From Erysipelotrichaceae bacterium (GTDB taxonomy: Bacteria; Bacillota_I; Bacilli_A; Erysipelotrichales; Erysipelotrichaceae), in the NCBI GenBank assembly GCA_017432895.1, contig JAFRIG010000063.1:1-61116 (forward strand): DNA of 61,116 nucleotides, read 5' to 3'. Under the pieces are notes generated by a model, which was not told where the DNA came from, searched no databases, and worked only from the letters and a program-made list of their open reading frames with translations. Below, one piece after another: positions 41,741-50,619 of this stretch. Made by a program: the position numbers and the translations under genes. How positions within the stretch are numbered: position 1 is the stretch's first letter; each line of letters starts with the position of its first letter.

Positions 41741-42994
41741 CTATTTATCATTTCCTTTCAGTTTTTCCGCAATGCTGGGAGCGTTTTTCGTCAGCTTGCG
41801 GATGGAAAGATCCTGAGCCTTGTCGTTGGCCAGCCGCAGCTGGTTGGAAGAAGAAGTCAGGGCTTCCTTGATCTTGTTGAGATGGGCGATCGACTTGTCG
41901 ATCTCTTCGATGGCATCATTGAACTTTCTGGCGGCTGTCGTGTAGTTCTTGGAGAAGGCATCCTTGAAGGCGTTCATGTTGCTTTCAAAGTTCTTCAGAT
42001 CGAGATCCTGATCCCTTACGGCGATCAGCTGTTTCTTATAACTGAGAGAATTGAGGTTGGCGTTTCTAAGTAAGGTGATCAGCGGAATGAAATTCTGCGG
42101 TCTGATCACATACATCTTCTCATAGCGATGAGACATATCCACGATGCCCTGATTGTAGAGCTCGTTGTCCATCTCCAGCAGGGATACCAGTACCGCATAT
42201 TCGCAGTTCTTGTCTTTTCTGTCCTTGTCGAGTTTGTTTAAGAAGTCTTCGTTGCGATGTTTAGTCGCCGTCTCATCGGCTTCGTTTTTCATCTCAAACA
42301 TGATCGAAACGATCTCCGTTCCTTCTTCATCAAAGTCCCGGAAGATGAAATCGCCCTTGGATCCTTTGGAGATGTCGTTATCCTTTTCAAAGTAGGCATT
42401 CTTGAATAACGGTCTGACTCTGTTGAACTCATAGAGGCAATGCTGCTCCAGGTCTTCACCGATCATCTTGGTCGACTGTCTCGCTTTGAAGTCCTTGTAG
42501 TAGGCCAGCAGTTCATCCTTATCAGCCAGCTGTTTGACATAACCTTCCTTCATCGCTTCGGAAACCGCCTTTAACTGCGAGATCTCCTCGTCCTTGTTAT
42601 GCAAGGCTTTAGCCAGTTCCAGCTGCTTCTCGCTCTCTTTGTTTTTAAGCCTTGAATCAAGTTCGATGATCTGCTTCTCTTTTTCCGCCACCAGAACTTT
42701 GAGTTCATCGAGAGCCTCCCTGGTGACAAGTTCATTCTCCTTGTCTTTCCCGGAAAGTTCCGCCTTCAGTATTTCGATCTGCAGATCCTTATCAGCCAAA
42801 GCCTTCTGATTGTCGCTTAAAGTTTTGACCCTTAAAGCCTCCAGCTGCATCTTCAGCTGCTCGTCGTATTCTTTTTCTCTTCTTCTTACCTCTTCGTTAA
42901 ACTGATGGTCTCTGACCTGTTTGACGATCGAATCGTAATTGGATTCGTCGATGGTGAACACTTCACCGCAATTCGGACATTTTATCTGTTGCAT
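41741..42994 (-). CDS. DUF2130 family coiled-coil protein
   Basis: 417 aa. An N-terminal zinc-ribbon half-site (IKCPNCGEVF), a long coiled coil (about residues 30-160), then the DUF2130 domain with DFIFRDFDEEGTEIVSIMFEMKNEAD, DRKDKNCEYAVLVSLLEMDNELY-type restriction-endonuclease-like blocks (D, E-x-K pattern in FEMKNE). Function unknown; a nuclease-like fold is likely. AAGGA is 6 bases before the ATG. Confidence 0.85.
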   Translation of the reverse strand: MQQIKCPNCGEVFTIDESNYDSIVKQVRDHQFNEEVRRREKEYDEQLKMQLEALRVKTLSDNQKALADKDLQIEILKAELSGKDKENELVTREALDELKVLVAEKEKQIIELDSRLKNKESEKQLELAKALHNKDEEISQLKAVSEAMKEGYVKQLADKDELLAYYKDFKARQSTKMIGEDLEQHCLYEFNRVRPLFKNAYFEKDNDISKGSKGDFIFRDFDEEGTEIVSIMFEMKNEADETATKHRNEDFLNKLDKDRKDKNCEYAVLVSLLEMDNELYNQGIVDMSHRYEKMYVIRPQNFIPLITLLRNANLNSLSYKKQLIAVRDQDLDLKNFESNMNAFKDAFSKNYTTAARKFNDAIEEIDKSIAHLNKIKEALTSSSNQLRLANDKAQDLSIRKLTKNAPSIAEKLKGNDK

Positions 42995-43003
42995 AATTAT
43001 TCC

Positions 43004-43855
43004 TTACCCTTTCGCCTGCGAAGGTTCATACCATCCCTCGCCATCAAAACTTTTTATAAATGAAAACGTTCCTGTCTCTGTATCATACGAGATCCCGTAA
43101 AGGAAATCGTTGCTGCTGTCGTTTTTGTCAAAGACGTGGTAAATAAGATACATCTTTCCTTCATATAACATCTCATCCATATAGGAAGCTTCATAACCTT
43201 TCTGAAGGAATTCACTGAGCTCGGGAGCTGTGTAGTACATCGCATCGAAGATGGGCTGTTCATAGAAACCGATCTCGGCACTGGTCATATCCTCATAATG
43301 ACTGACATCGACTAAACCCATATGGTAAGCCGTCCTGAGCTCACTTCCCTTGTAACAGACGCCCGTATAGATATGCCCTGTCTCCCCATTCTGTAAGACG
43401 TATTCGATGATCCCTCTGGGCGTCATCCCTGCATCAGTTTCGATATAGATCACAGGCGTGGGATCTTCCTGTCTGAAGTAAAGTCTATCCTCACTATTGA
43501 AGGAACTGATCGCCAGTTCATTTACCCTGGCCGGTATCAGCAGATAGACATAATTGCCCCACTTACCCTGTTCGCCTTTGATGATGTGGTCGTTTTTTAT
43601 CTCGCTTATAAACTCAAAGCCCCAGTCATTGACGGCTCTTTCAAGGATGTCTTCAAGACTTCTTTCTTCACTGATACATCCCAACAAAGCGATCTCCATG
43701 AATTCATAATCATCCATTTTGGCCATATATTCATCTGTCAACGGTGTCTTGTCTAAAGAAGCAGGTTCATTTCCAACAGAAACATCCTCTTCCTTTTTAT
43801 TTGTGCAGGCACAGAGTATTAATAAAAGACATATAGCGATCGCAAATTTTTTCAT
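43004..43855 (-). CDS. Putative lipoprotein, unknown function
   Basis: 283 aa. MKKFAIAICLLLILCACTNKK is a signal peptide with lipobox LCAC; the acylated Cys is near residue 17. The soluble part is acidic and Tyr-rich and matches nothing I know. A longer frame to 43900 is rejected because the signal peptide starts at 43855. Confidence 0.75.
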   Translation of the reverse strand: MKKFAIAICLLLILCACTNKKEEDVSVGNEPASLDKTPLTDEYMAKMDDYEFMEIALLGCISEERSLEDILERAVNDWGFEFISEIKNDHIIKGEQGKWGNYVYLLIPARVNELAISSFNSEDRLYFRQEDPTPVIYIETDAGMTPRGIIEYVLQNGETGHIYTGVCYKGSELRTAYHMGLVDVSHYEDMTSAEIGFYEQPIFDAMYYTAPELSEFLQKGYEASYMDEMLYEGKMYLIYHVFDKNDSSNDFLYGISYDTETGTFSFIKSFDGEGWYEPSQAKG

Positions 43856-43947
43856 ATTGATATACCTGCCTTCAAACTCTATTATATTATTTTCTTGCAT
43901 GTTAAGATAAAGATAGAAGCAGCACTTCAGAAAGGATAATTCATAAT

Positions 43948-44877
43948 ATGTTACACGAAGTCAAGTTTACTTCGTTCAATGAAAGGGACGAAGTCTACGG
44001 CTGGATCTATGTCCCGGCCTGCCGGCCTTTAGGCATCATCCAGCTGATCCACGGTTTCGGCGAACATTCCCGCCGCTATCTGCATATGATCACTTCCTTC
44101 ATGGAAGCCGGCTACATCGTCGCTGCCGATGATCATGTCGGCCATGGCAAGACCGCTTTGGAAAACGACAGCTGGGGCAACTGGGGCGAAAAGGGCTTTG
44201 AAACGATGATGGAAGATGAAAAGAAGCTCCACGACCTGGTCATTGAAAAGTATCCGGACCTGCCATATTTCATGTTCGGTCACTCCATGGGTTCTTTCAT
44301 CACCAGACAATACATCGCCAAATACGGAAACAACCTGAAAGGTGCTACCATCTGCGGAACGACCGGGGTCTGGCCTGAGCTCGACGAGAATATCGCAACT
44401 GTCCAGAAACTGGTCGACGAAGGCAAAGGCGATGAGTCCGATCCCAGCCTGGGCGGCAAATTCATGGGCTGGATGTTTGCCAGATGCAATGAAGGTGTCA
44501 AACTGGGCAACGAATGGATCTGTGATTCACCATATGTCCAGAAAGACCACGCCGAAGACCCCTTTGATGCCTTCACCAAACCCACATCAAACAGAGCCTG
44601 GCTGTACTTCTTACAGATGATGAAAGACATCACCGGGACAAAGTGGGCGGAAAAAGTTCCTAAAGAACTGCCGATCTACAATATCGCCGGCGATCAGGAT
44701 CCGGTCGGCCAATACGGTACCGGTGTCTACCAGTGTGCCAACTGGCTCATCGACACCGGCCATAATGTGACAACGGTACTTTATACCGGCTATCGCCATG
44801 AGATCCACAACTATGGCGACATCAAAGAAGATGTCGAACAGGGCATCATCGACTTCTTCGACAACATCGCTTTATAA
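43948..44877 (+). CDS. Alpha/beta hydrolase, monoacylglycerol lipase-like
   Basis: 309 aa. The oxyanion segment LIHGFGEHSRRY, nucleophile elbow GHSMGSF (about residue 112), acid IAGDQDPVG and catalytic His in TGYRHEIHN are all in place, so it should be an active serine hydrolase of the monoglyceride lipase/lysophospholipase type. Cytosolic. Monocistronic, AAAGGA before the ATG and a strong terminator after. Confidence 0.88.
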   Translation: MLHEVKFTSFNERDEVYGWIYVPACRPLGIIQLIHGFGEHSRRYLHMITSFMEAGYIVAADDHVGHGKTALENDSWGNWGEKGFETMMEDEKKLHDLVIEKYPDLPYFMFGHSMGSFITRQYIAKYGNNLKGATICGTTGVWPELDENIATVQKLVDEGKGDESDPSLGGKFMGWMFARCNEGVKLGNEWICDSPYVQKDHAEDPFDAFTKPTSNRAWLYFLQMMKDITGTKWAEKVPKELPIYNIAGDQDPVGQYGTGVYQCANWLIDTGHNVTTVLYTGYRHEIHNYGDIKEDVEQGIIDFFDNIAL

Positions 44878-44908
44878 ACAAGGACCGCTCAGCGGTCCTT
44901 GTCTTTTT
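44878..44908 (+). terminator. Terminator of the lipase gene
   Basis: 11-bp perfect stem with a 3-base loop and T5 tail. The loop TCA is exactly the stop codon of the convergent gene, so the two genes share the structure. Confidence 0.88.
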
Positions 44909-45899
44909 CACTTATATCGATGATCTGCGGGTCGTTATTGGGTTCACCATAAGCGACCTTTTTATTGCCTTTCGCATAGACATCGTTGACACCATACCTG
45001 TCGATATCCGGTACCAGCGGTTCATCGATCTGATAGGTCTTGTCGTCTTTGTCGCACAGACATATGAGTTTCGGGGGAAGCAGAAAGATCCCCCAAGGCG
45101 TATCGATCTCCAAATCCTCTTCACCCGCATTATAGAAATAAACGGGCTTGTAGTAAGCCGACCAGTCAAAGAACTTCAGTCTGTTGGCCCTATAGGGAAA
45201 AAAGGCGAAACGGAAATCGGAGAGTTCATCGACTTTACAGAAGACTTCGTCCTGGAAGGTACCCACCTTGACACGGTATTTATCATAGACCTGAAAATCT
45301 TCTTCAGGAGCTTTGATGATGAAACGATCGAGATAGTATTCCTTCTTTTCGGAAAAGATAAACATGGTGCCGAATTCCAGTTCACTGATGAACTCTGTAA
45401 CCTTGCTTTTTTCAAAAGCCAGTCGGGGATAATCATCTTCTTCCACGTAGATGGTCCCGCAATGGATGAAGCCAAGTTTACTTAACAGTTCCTGCATGAT
45501 CGTATTATCGCCGTGGGTATCGATGCGCAGATGCCCACACCTTTCATATGCCCAGTTTATACAAAAGGAACCGATGCCCTTTTGCGAATGATCGGAAGCG
45601 ATGCGATGAACCACGCCATAGTCGCCGTCTTCCAGCCACTTGCCTTCAGAGATCTTTTTATAGGTAGGCTCGATATCTTGGCCCTGATCAAAGAAAAAGA
45701 CGGCGGTCACTTCTTCATCGTCGTTGACGCAGACATAGCTCTTGCCTGCTTCGATGTCCTTTTCGATCAGCTCGACAGGCGGCCAATTGGTCGGCCCCCA
45801 TTGCCGGGGATTGCCGTGTTCGGCCATAAAAACTCTGGCCTTGGCATAGATCTCCACCATCCTGTCGAGATCGCTGTATTGCGCCTTTCTGATCTTCAT
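44889..45899 (-). CDS. GNAT N-acetyltransferase with an extra C-terminal domain
   Basis: 336 aa. Residues 1-165 are a GNAT fold (MKIRKAQYSDLDRMVEIY, VVHRIASDHSQKGIGS with the acetyl-CoA loop, LSKLGFIHCGTIYV). Residues 166-336 are an unassigned domain rich in Asp, Tyr and Phe, not usual for single GNAT proteins. The start overlaps the stop of the 168-aa gene by 4 bases. Confidence 0.8.
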   Translation of the reverse strand: MKIRKAQYSDLDRMVEIYAKARVFMAEHGNPRQWGPTNWPPVELIEKDIEAGKSYVCVNDDEEVTAVFFFDQGQDIEPTYKKISEGKWLEDGDYGVVHRIASDHSQKGIGSFCINWAYERCGHLRIDTHGDNTIMQELLSKLGFIHCGTIYVEEDDYPRLAFEKSKVTEFISELEFGTMFIFSEKKEYYLDRFIIKAPEEDFQVYDKYRVKVGTFQDEVFCKVDELSDFRFAFFPYRANRLKFFDWSAYYKPVYFYNAGEEDLEIDTPWGIFLLPPKLICLCDKDDKTYQIDEPLVPDIDRYGVNDVYAKGNKKVAYGEPNNDPQIIDISEKDKDR

Positions 45900-46402
45900 G
45901 CCAGAGCTGTTTTTCCTTTCTTTTCGATGAGCTCCTCTTTATTCAAAGAAGGATCCCAGAAGCGGAAGATCATCTTGCCGCCATTGTTTTCAAGTTTAGC
46001 TTTATAATCCTGCAGCTCCATCACGTAGCTGAAGAGTTTTTCGACCGGCTGCTCAGCATCTTTGGCTTTACAGAAGGAAGTGGCCAAAAGGCGGGGGAAA
46101 TCATCGGTGTTGTAATACAACAAAGCGGCACAGCGATTGTTGTGCAATATGTCGTCCAGTAAATCGATGAACCAGTAGATCTCATCGTCGTAAGCGGGAT
46201 CGAAATGATCGTGATCCCCGCCAAAAAACAAGGAGTATTCACCTTCACTGAATTCGATCGTCAGATCGTCATCCCCTTCCTTATTTATGACTTCGATCAT
46301 CAGATCCTCGTCCTTGAGATCTTCAAAACCTTTTTCACCCTTGCGATGGATCCTGTAGTCGAATCCTTCCAAAGTATCCATCATTGCCTCATAAGCATCC
46401 AT
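45896..46402 (-). CDS. Hypothetical acidic protein
   Basis: 168 aa, acidic, no signal peptide or membrane helix. The segment YSLFFGGDHDHFDPAYDDE suggests an immunity-like or DUF fold, but I cannot name it. GGAGG precedes the ATG; translationally coupled to the GNAT gene. Confidence 0.65.
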   Translation of the reverse strand: MDAYEAMMDTLEGFDYRIHRKGEKGFEDLKDEDLMIEVINKEGDDDLTIEFSEGEYSLFFGGDHDHFDPAYDDEIYWFIDLLDDILHNNRCAALLYYNTDDFPRLLATSFCKAKDAEQPVEKLFSYVMELQDYKAKLENNGGKMIFRFWDPSLNKEELIEKKGKTALA

Positions 46403-46430
46403 AAGCGATCCTCCAGCCTTATTATACCGA

Positions 46431-46461
46431 CAAAAAGAAGAGACCTGTTCAAGATCTCTTC
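46431..46461 (-). terminator. Terminator of the hydrogenase gene
   Basis: GAAGAGA/TCTCTTC stem with an 11-base loop and T5 tail on the minus strand. Confidence 0.75.
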
Positions 46462-46467
46462 CTTATC

Positions 46468-47889
46468 TTATTCATTGACGCTCTTGCTGATGGTTTCGAT
46501 GCTGCTGGCTTTGGCGTAGCTGTCGACATTCTCTTTTTTGATGCCGAACTTTATCAGATTGCCGGCTCCGCCGATACAGCCGCCGTTACAGGCCATGCCT
46601 TCGACGAAGTTGCCCTGTAAGAGGTTCTTGTCTTTCTTAAGCAGGGCCACCCTGCACATCTCGATGCCGTTGCAGGTCTCGGGCTTGAATTCAAGCTGTG
46701 AATTCAATTCCTTGAGACCCTGAGCCATCGCTTCAGTCAGACCGCCCGAGCGGGCAAAGACCCTGCCAAAGTAGGTCGCCTGATCGATAGGCGTCTCTTC
46801 CAGTTTTTCCAGATCGATGTCCTTTGAATCGAACAGGGCCTGCAGCTCTTCGAAAGTCAAAGCGACATCCACATAGTTTTTGACGCTGTCTTTCATGATC
46901 TCCGCCTTCTTGGCCGTACATGGCCCGATGAAGACGATGCTGCAGTCGTCATCCTCCTCCTTCAGTTTTCGGGCGATGGCACCCATCGGGGAGAGGTTGT
47001 GGGAGATGTTGTCTTTAAGCTGCGGGAAATACTTCTCGACATAGGCCACGAAAGCCGGGCAGCAGGATGACAACAGAAAACCTTTTTCATCCAGTTCCTT
47101 AGCTTCATTGTAGGCGACGATATCCGCTCCCTTGGCCACTTCGATGACATCGTAGAATCCCAGTTTCTTTAAGCCGGTCACGATCTGACCCAGCTTCACA
47201 TCCCGGAAGTTGTCCGCGATGGCCGGGGCCAGCAGGGCGTAGACTTTGAAGTTGGTATTGTTTTCACTCTTGAGGATATAGTCGATCGCATCCAGAATGT
47301 AGGACTTGTCCATGATCGCCCCGAAAGGACACTGGGAGATGCAGGCACCGCAGTTGATGCATTTCTCAGGATCGATACGGGCGGCCTGATCCTCATTGGG
47401 TTCGATGGCCTTGACCGCGCAGGCATTCTCACAGGGACGCTTGCGGTTGGCGATAGCCGTATACTGACAGGCCTTGGCACAGGCACCGCAGTTGACGCAC
47501 TTGTTTTTGTCGATGTGAGCCTGGTGGTTGCCATCGAAGTAGATGGCGTCTTTAGGGCAGGCGTTCTTGCAGCGCTGGACCAGACAGCCACGGCAGGAAT
47601 TGGTTACTTCATAACCGCCCATCGGACATTCGTCACAGGCGATGTCGATGACTTCGATGATATTGGGATTGGCTCTGTTACCGCCCATGGCCAGTTTGAC
47701 TCTTTCCTGAATGATGGCTCTTTCCTTATAGACGCAGCAGCGCATGGTCGGGATCTTGCCCGGCAGGATCTTCTTGGGAATGTCCAGGACGTTTTCGACC
47801 AGGTCGCCCTGCCAGGCTTCCTTGGCCACTTCCTTGAGGACCTGGTACTTCAGCTCCTGGATCCTGGTCTCGAATCTAGATTTGTTCAT
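46468..47889 (-). CDS. Monomeric [FeFe] hydrogenase with ferredoxin domains
   Basis: 473 aa. Several 4Fe-4S motifs in the first 200 residues (CRGCLVQRCKNACP, CVNCGACAKAC, CINCGACISQCP) precede the H-cluster domain: L1 SSCCPAF, L2 GPCTAKKAE, L3 EGMACNGGCIGG. The CCPA form of L1 resembles group B rather than the standard TSCSP group A enzymes. Likely consumes or makes H2 with ferredoxin, or acts as a redox sensor. GGAGG is 9 bases before ATG 47889; the start lies 14 bases inside the phosphotransferase gene. Maturases are not in the window. Confidence 0.88.
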   Translation of the reverse strand: MNKSRFETRIQELKYQVLKEVAKEAWQGDLVENVLDIPKKILPGKIPTMRCCVYKERAIIQERVKLAMGGNRANPNIIEVIDIACDECPMGGYEVTNSCRGCLVQRCKNACPKDAIYFDGNHQAHIDKNKCVNCGACAKACQYTAIANRKRPCENACAVKAIEPNEDQAARIDPEKCINCGACISQCPFGAIMDKSYILDAIDYILKSENNTNFKVYALLAPAIADNFRDVKLGQIVTGLKKLGFYDVIEVAKGADIVAYNEAKELDEKGFLLSSCCPAFVAYVEKYFPQLKDNISHNLSPMGAIARKLKEEDDDCSIVFIGPCTAKKAEIMKDSVKNYVDVALTFEELQALFDSKDIDLEKLEETPIDQATYFGRVFARSGGLTEAMAQGLKELNSQLEFKPETCNGIEMCRVALLKKDKNLLQGNFVEGMACNGGCIGGAGNLIKFGIKKENVDSYAKASSIETISKSVNE

Positions 47890-48658
47890 CGTAAAGTTCC
47901 TCCAGTCCCTTTTCATCCATAAAGATCAGATTCTTCAAAAAGCCCGTCTGCTTCCTGATACCCTTGACGGATTGGGAAGCCGCCAGGATCGGCAGCCAGT
48001 CCAGAACATCTTTGATCTTGCAGCCACTGGCTTGCGCAAAATATTTCAGATATTTGGAAGCTCTGACCTTCTTGTCTTCGACCAGAAACATCATGAAAGT
48101 CCTGGCCGCATCGGCTTCCGCATTGCCTTGCGTGGCATGGGACCAGTCGATGATGTAGGCCTTGCCATTATTGTCGACCATGACATTGGAAGGATTGTAG
48201 TCACCATGGCACAGATCGTTGTGTCTGGGCATGGCCTCGATCCGATTGTGCAGGTCGTAACGCAGCGTCGCCGAAAGATCGGTCTGCGCGATCTTGCCGT
48301 TCATCTTATCGCGGTGTTTGCGAAGGGCGGGACAGCGATGCGACTGCATATCCACCTGCAGATCGACGAACCATTTCAGCAATTCATCTTCCCTTTCCGG
48401 CTGTTCGTCCAGCATTTCCTGCAGGGTCTTGCCTTCGATGTAGCGGGTCACCAGAGCCCAGCGTCCGTCTATCACTCTGACTTCCAGAAGACTCGGAACG
48501 CTTAAGCCGGTCTCTTCGACCCAGGCCTGGTTCAAAGCTTCATTGAGGATATCAGCCTTGTTTTTGGTTTCGTCAAAGAGCTTGACGACCCTGTCACCTT
48601 CGATATAGATGTTCTTGTTAATGCTTTTAGTGATTATCTCTTTAACATCTTTTTCCAT
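47876..48658 (-). CDS. Aminoglycoside phosphotransferase/choline-kinase-like protein
   Basis: 260 aa protein-kinase-fold small-molecule kinase. NKNIYIEGDRVVKLF (N-lobe Lys), HNDLCHGDYNPSNVMVD (catalytic loop) and YIIDWSHATQGNAEADAAR (metal-binding D) are intact. The substrate is unknown. A longer frame upstream crosses the terminator and tRNA and is rejected. ATG 48658 lacks a Shine-Dalgarno; TATATT ends 7 bases before it. Overlaps the hydrogenase gene, so the two are co-expressed. Confidence 0.83.
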   Translation of the reverse strand: MEKDVKEIITKSINKNIYIEGDRVVKLFDETKNKADILNEALNQAWVEETGLSVPSLLEVRVIDGRWALVTRYIEGKTLQEMLDEQPEREDELLKWFVDLQVDMQSHRCPALRKHRDKMNGKIAQTDLSATLRYDLHNRIEAMPRHNDLCHGDYNPSNVMVDNNGKAYIIDWSHATQGNAEADAARTFMMFLVEDKKVRASKYLKYFAQASGCKIKDVLDWLPILAASQSVKGIRKQTGFLKNLIFMDEKGLEELYDEQI

Positions 48659-48665
48659 CAACTTT

Positions 48666-48671
48666 AATATA
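48666..48671 (-). promoter_or_regulatory. -10 box, start codon 7 bases away
   Basis: TATATT on the minus strand before ATG 48658, downstream of the tRNA terminator. Suggests a leaderless transcript. Confidence 0.4.
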
Positions 48672-48706
48672 CCATGAACTCTATCCGCTTTTCCCATGCA
48701 CAAACA

Positions 48707-48728
48707 AAAACCGCATCGCTGCGGTTTT
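48707..48728 (-). terminator. Terminator of tRNA-Pro
   Basis: AAAACCGCA/TGCGGTTTT, 9-bp stem, 4-base loop, T-rich on the minus strand. Confidence 0.85.
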
Positions 48729-48736
48729 CTTTTAAA

Positions 48737-48813
48737 TGGTCGGAATATCGGGATTCGAACCCGAGACCTCTTGAACCCCATTCAAGCGCGCTACCAAACT
48801 GCGCTATATCCCG
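48737..48813 (-). tRNA. tRNA-Pro (anticodon GGG)
   Basis: 77 nt with a full cloverleaf: acceptor CGGGATA/TATTCCG, D-loop AGTTTGGTAG, anticodon stem CTTGA/TCAAG around loop ATGGGGT giving GGG at 34-36, T-arm GGGTTCGAATCCC and an encoded CCA. Confidence 0.95.
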
Positions 48814-48908
48814 TTTACATATCTATTCTAGCACGAAACTTTCAATTCTTGAGAGACAACCCAATGTTTTTTAAAGACAAGGTATAATAGATACAAAGGG
48901 GTGAACTT

Positions 48909-50618
48909 ATGGCAAAAGGTTACGCTTTATTAAACGAAAGAAACGGACAGATAATTGGCGCATCAGCCGCTTTTGATAAGGAAAACGTCAACGCCAGGAT
49001 CGCAATGGGTGATGATCTCATCCTTTTGATTTCGGGCGAAGAGGAACAGGAAAAGCTGATCGATGAACTAAATACTCGACTTGAAGAAGCCGAAAGCGCC
49101 AATATCGCCAAGGAGACCTTCCTGTCCAACATGTCCCACGACATCAGGACTCCGATGAATGCGATCATCGGTTTAACGGCCCTGGCCAAGAAACACATCG
49201 ATGAAAAGTCCAGACTTTTAGACAGCCTCAACAAGATCGAAACGGCTTCTTCCCATCTGCTTTCTTTGATCAATGAAGTCCTGGATATGTCCAGGATCAA
49301 TTCCGGAAAGATGACCATCGCCAGAGAACTGTTCTCCTTGAGCGATCTTCTGCATGATATCATGACCATCACCAACCCCCAGATGCAGCAAAAGGGTCAT
49401 ACCTTCATCTTTGAAACGGACAACATCAGCTATGAAAGTCTCTATGGCGACATCCAGCGTTTAAGACAGATCTATGTCAACATCATAAATAACTCCGTCA
49501 AGTATACCGAACATGGCGGAAAGATCCGCGTTTCCATTTCCGAAGAAACAAAAGACGACAAATGCATCCTCATCTTCCGTTGTGTCGACAACGGCGTAGG
49601 CATGTCGGAAGAATTCGTCAAGAAGATCTTTGAACCCTTTGAGAGAGCTTCCAATTCCACGATGTCGGGCATTGAAGGAACGGGCTTAGGCATGTCGATC
49701 GTCCAGAAGCTGATCGAAGCCATGGATGGCGAGATCATCGTCAAATCAAAAGTCGGTGAAGGTACCGACATCACGATCTCTATCCCGCTTGACTACAAGA
49801 CCATGGATATCGAGTATCAGGCCATCGAAGGAAAGCGCTTTTTGATCGCCATGAACGATGAAGAAACGGTAAACAGGCTCAAGACCTATTTGAGTGAATT
49901 CAACGTTCATTTCGATGAAGCCAATGACTTCAGCTCGGCCATCGACGCCTTGACCAACGCCGACTTCAACGATATAAGATACGATGGCTTCCTTTTAGGC
50001 CACATCGACGACAGCCGCGGTGATACCTTCGACCTGGCCAATTACCTGCATCGTTCCTTCCCGGATGTCGAGATGGTCCTCATCTCCGATGACAACTGGG
50101 ATCAGATCGAATATCAGGCTAACCGTTCCGGTATCCAGCACTTCATTCCGGTGCCCTTGTTCCGCAAGACCTTGATCAACGCCTTAAACAAGCTCACCAA
50201 AGACAATGACAGCGATCTCTTATCCGCGGGTTCGACCGACCTTTCGGACAAAAACATCCTGCTGGTCGAAGACAACTTCATCAACCGTGAGATCGCTTCC
50301 GAACTGCTTAAAGGCGCCAATGCCAGTGTCGAGACGGCTAAAAACGGCAAGGAAGCTCTTGAGAAATTCATTTCTTCGCCACTAAATTACTACAACGTCA
50401 TCCTGATGGACATCCAGATGCCGATCATGGATGGCTACACCGCTACAACGGAAATCAGAAACCTCGATCGTGAAGATGCGAAGACCATCCACATCTATGC
50501 GATGAGTGCCAATATTTTTGCGGAAGACATCGCCAAGGCTTTAGAGACCGGCATGAACGGTCACATCGCCAAACCGATCGATGTCCATAAACTGATGCAG
50601 ACACTGAAACAGATATAA
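48909..50618 (+). CDS. Soluble hybrid histidine kinase/response regulator
   Basis: 569 aa without membrane segments. Residues 1-45 form a short N-terminal domain, then a coiled coil, HisKA with His 77 (SNMSHDIRTPMNAI), HATPase_c (about 180-295, N box NIINNSVKYT, G boxes DNGVGMS and GTGLGMSIV), a degenerate receiver-like domain (about 305-425) and an intact receiver (445-565) with phospho-Asp 501 (VILMDIQMPIMDG). It senses a cytosolic signal and passes phosphate intramolecularly. Ribosome site GGGGTGA; TATAAT at about 48885. The next gene begins one base after the stop, so they form a pair. Confidence 0.92.
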   Translation: MAKGYALLNERNGQIIGASAAFDKENVNARIAMGDDLILLISGEEEQEKLIDELNTRLEEAESANIAKETFLSNMSHDIRTPMNAIIGLTALAKKHIDEKSRLLDSLNKIETASSHLLSLINEVLDMSRINSGKMTIARELFSLSDLLHDIMTITNPQMQQKGHTFIFETDNISYESLYGDIQRLRQIYVNIINNSVKYTEHGGKIRVSISEETKDDKCILIFRCVDNGVGMSEEFVKKIFEPFERASNSTMSGIEGTGLGMSIVQKLIEAMDGEIIVKSKVGEGTDITISIPLDYKTMDIEYQAIEGKRFLIAMNDEETVNRLKTYLSEFNVHFDEANDFSSAIDALTNADFNDIRYDGFLLGHIDDSRGDTFDLANYLHRSFPDVEMVLISDDNWDQIEYQANRSGIQHFIPVPLFRKTLINALNKLTKDNDSDLLSAGSTDLSDKNILLVEDNFINREIASELLKGANASVETAKNGKEALEKFISSPLNYYNVILMDIQMPIMDGYTATTEIRNLDREDAKTIHIYAMSANIFAEDIAKALETGMNGHIAKPIDVHKLMQTLKQI

Positions 50619-50619
50619 T

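Noticed and set aside
48658..48781. N-terminal extension of the phosphotransferase
   Set aside because: It would run through tRNA-Pro and its terminator.
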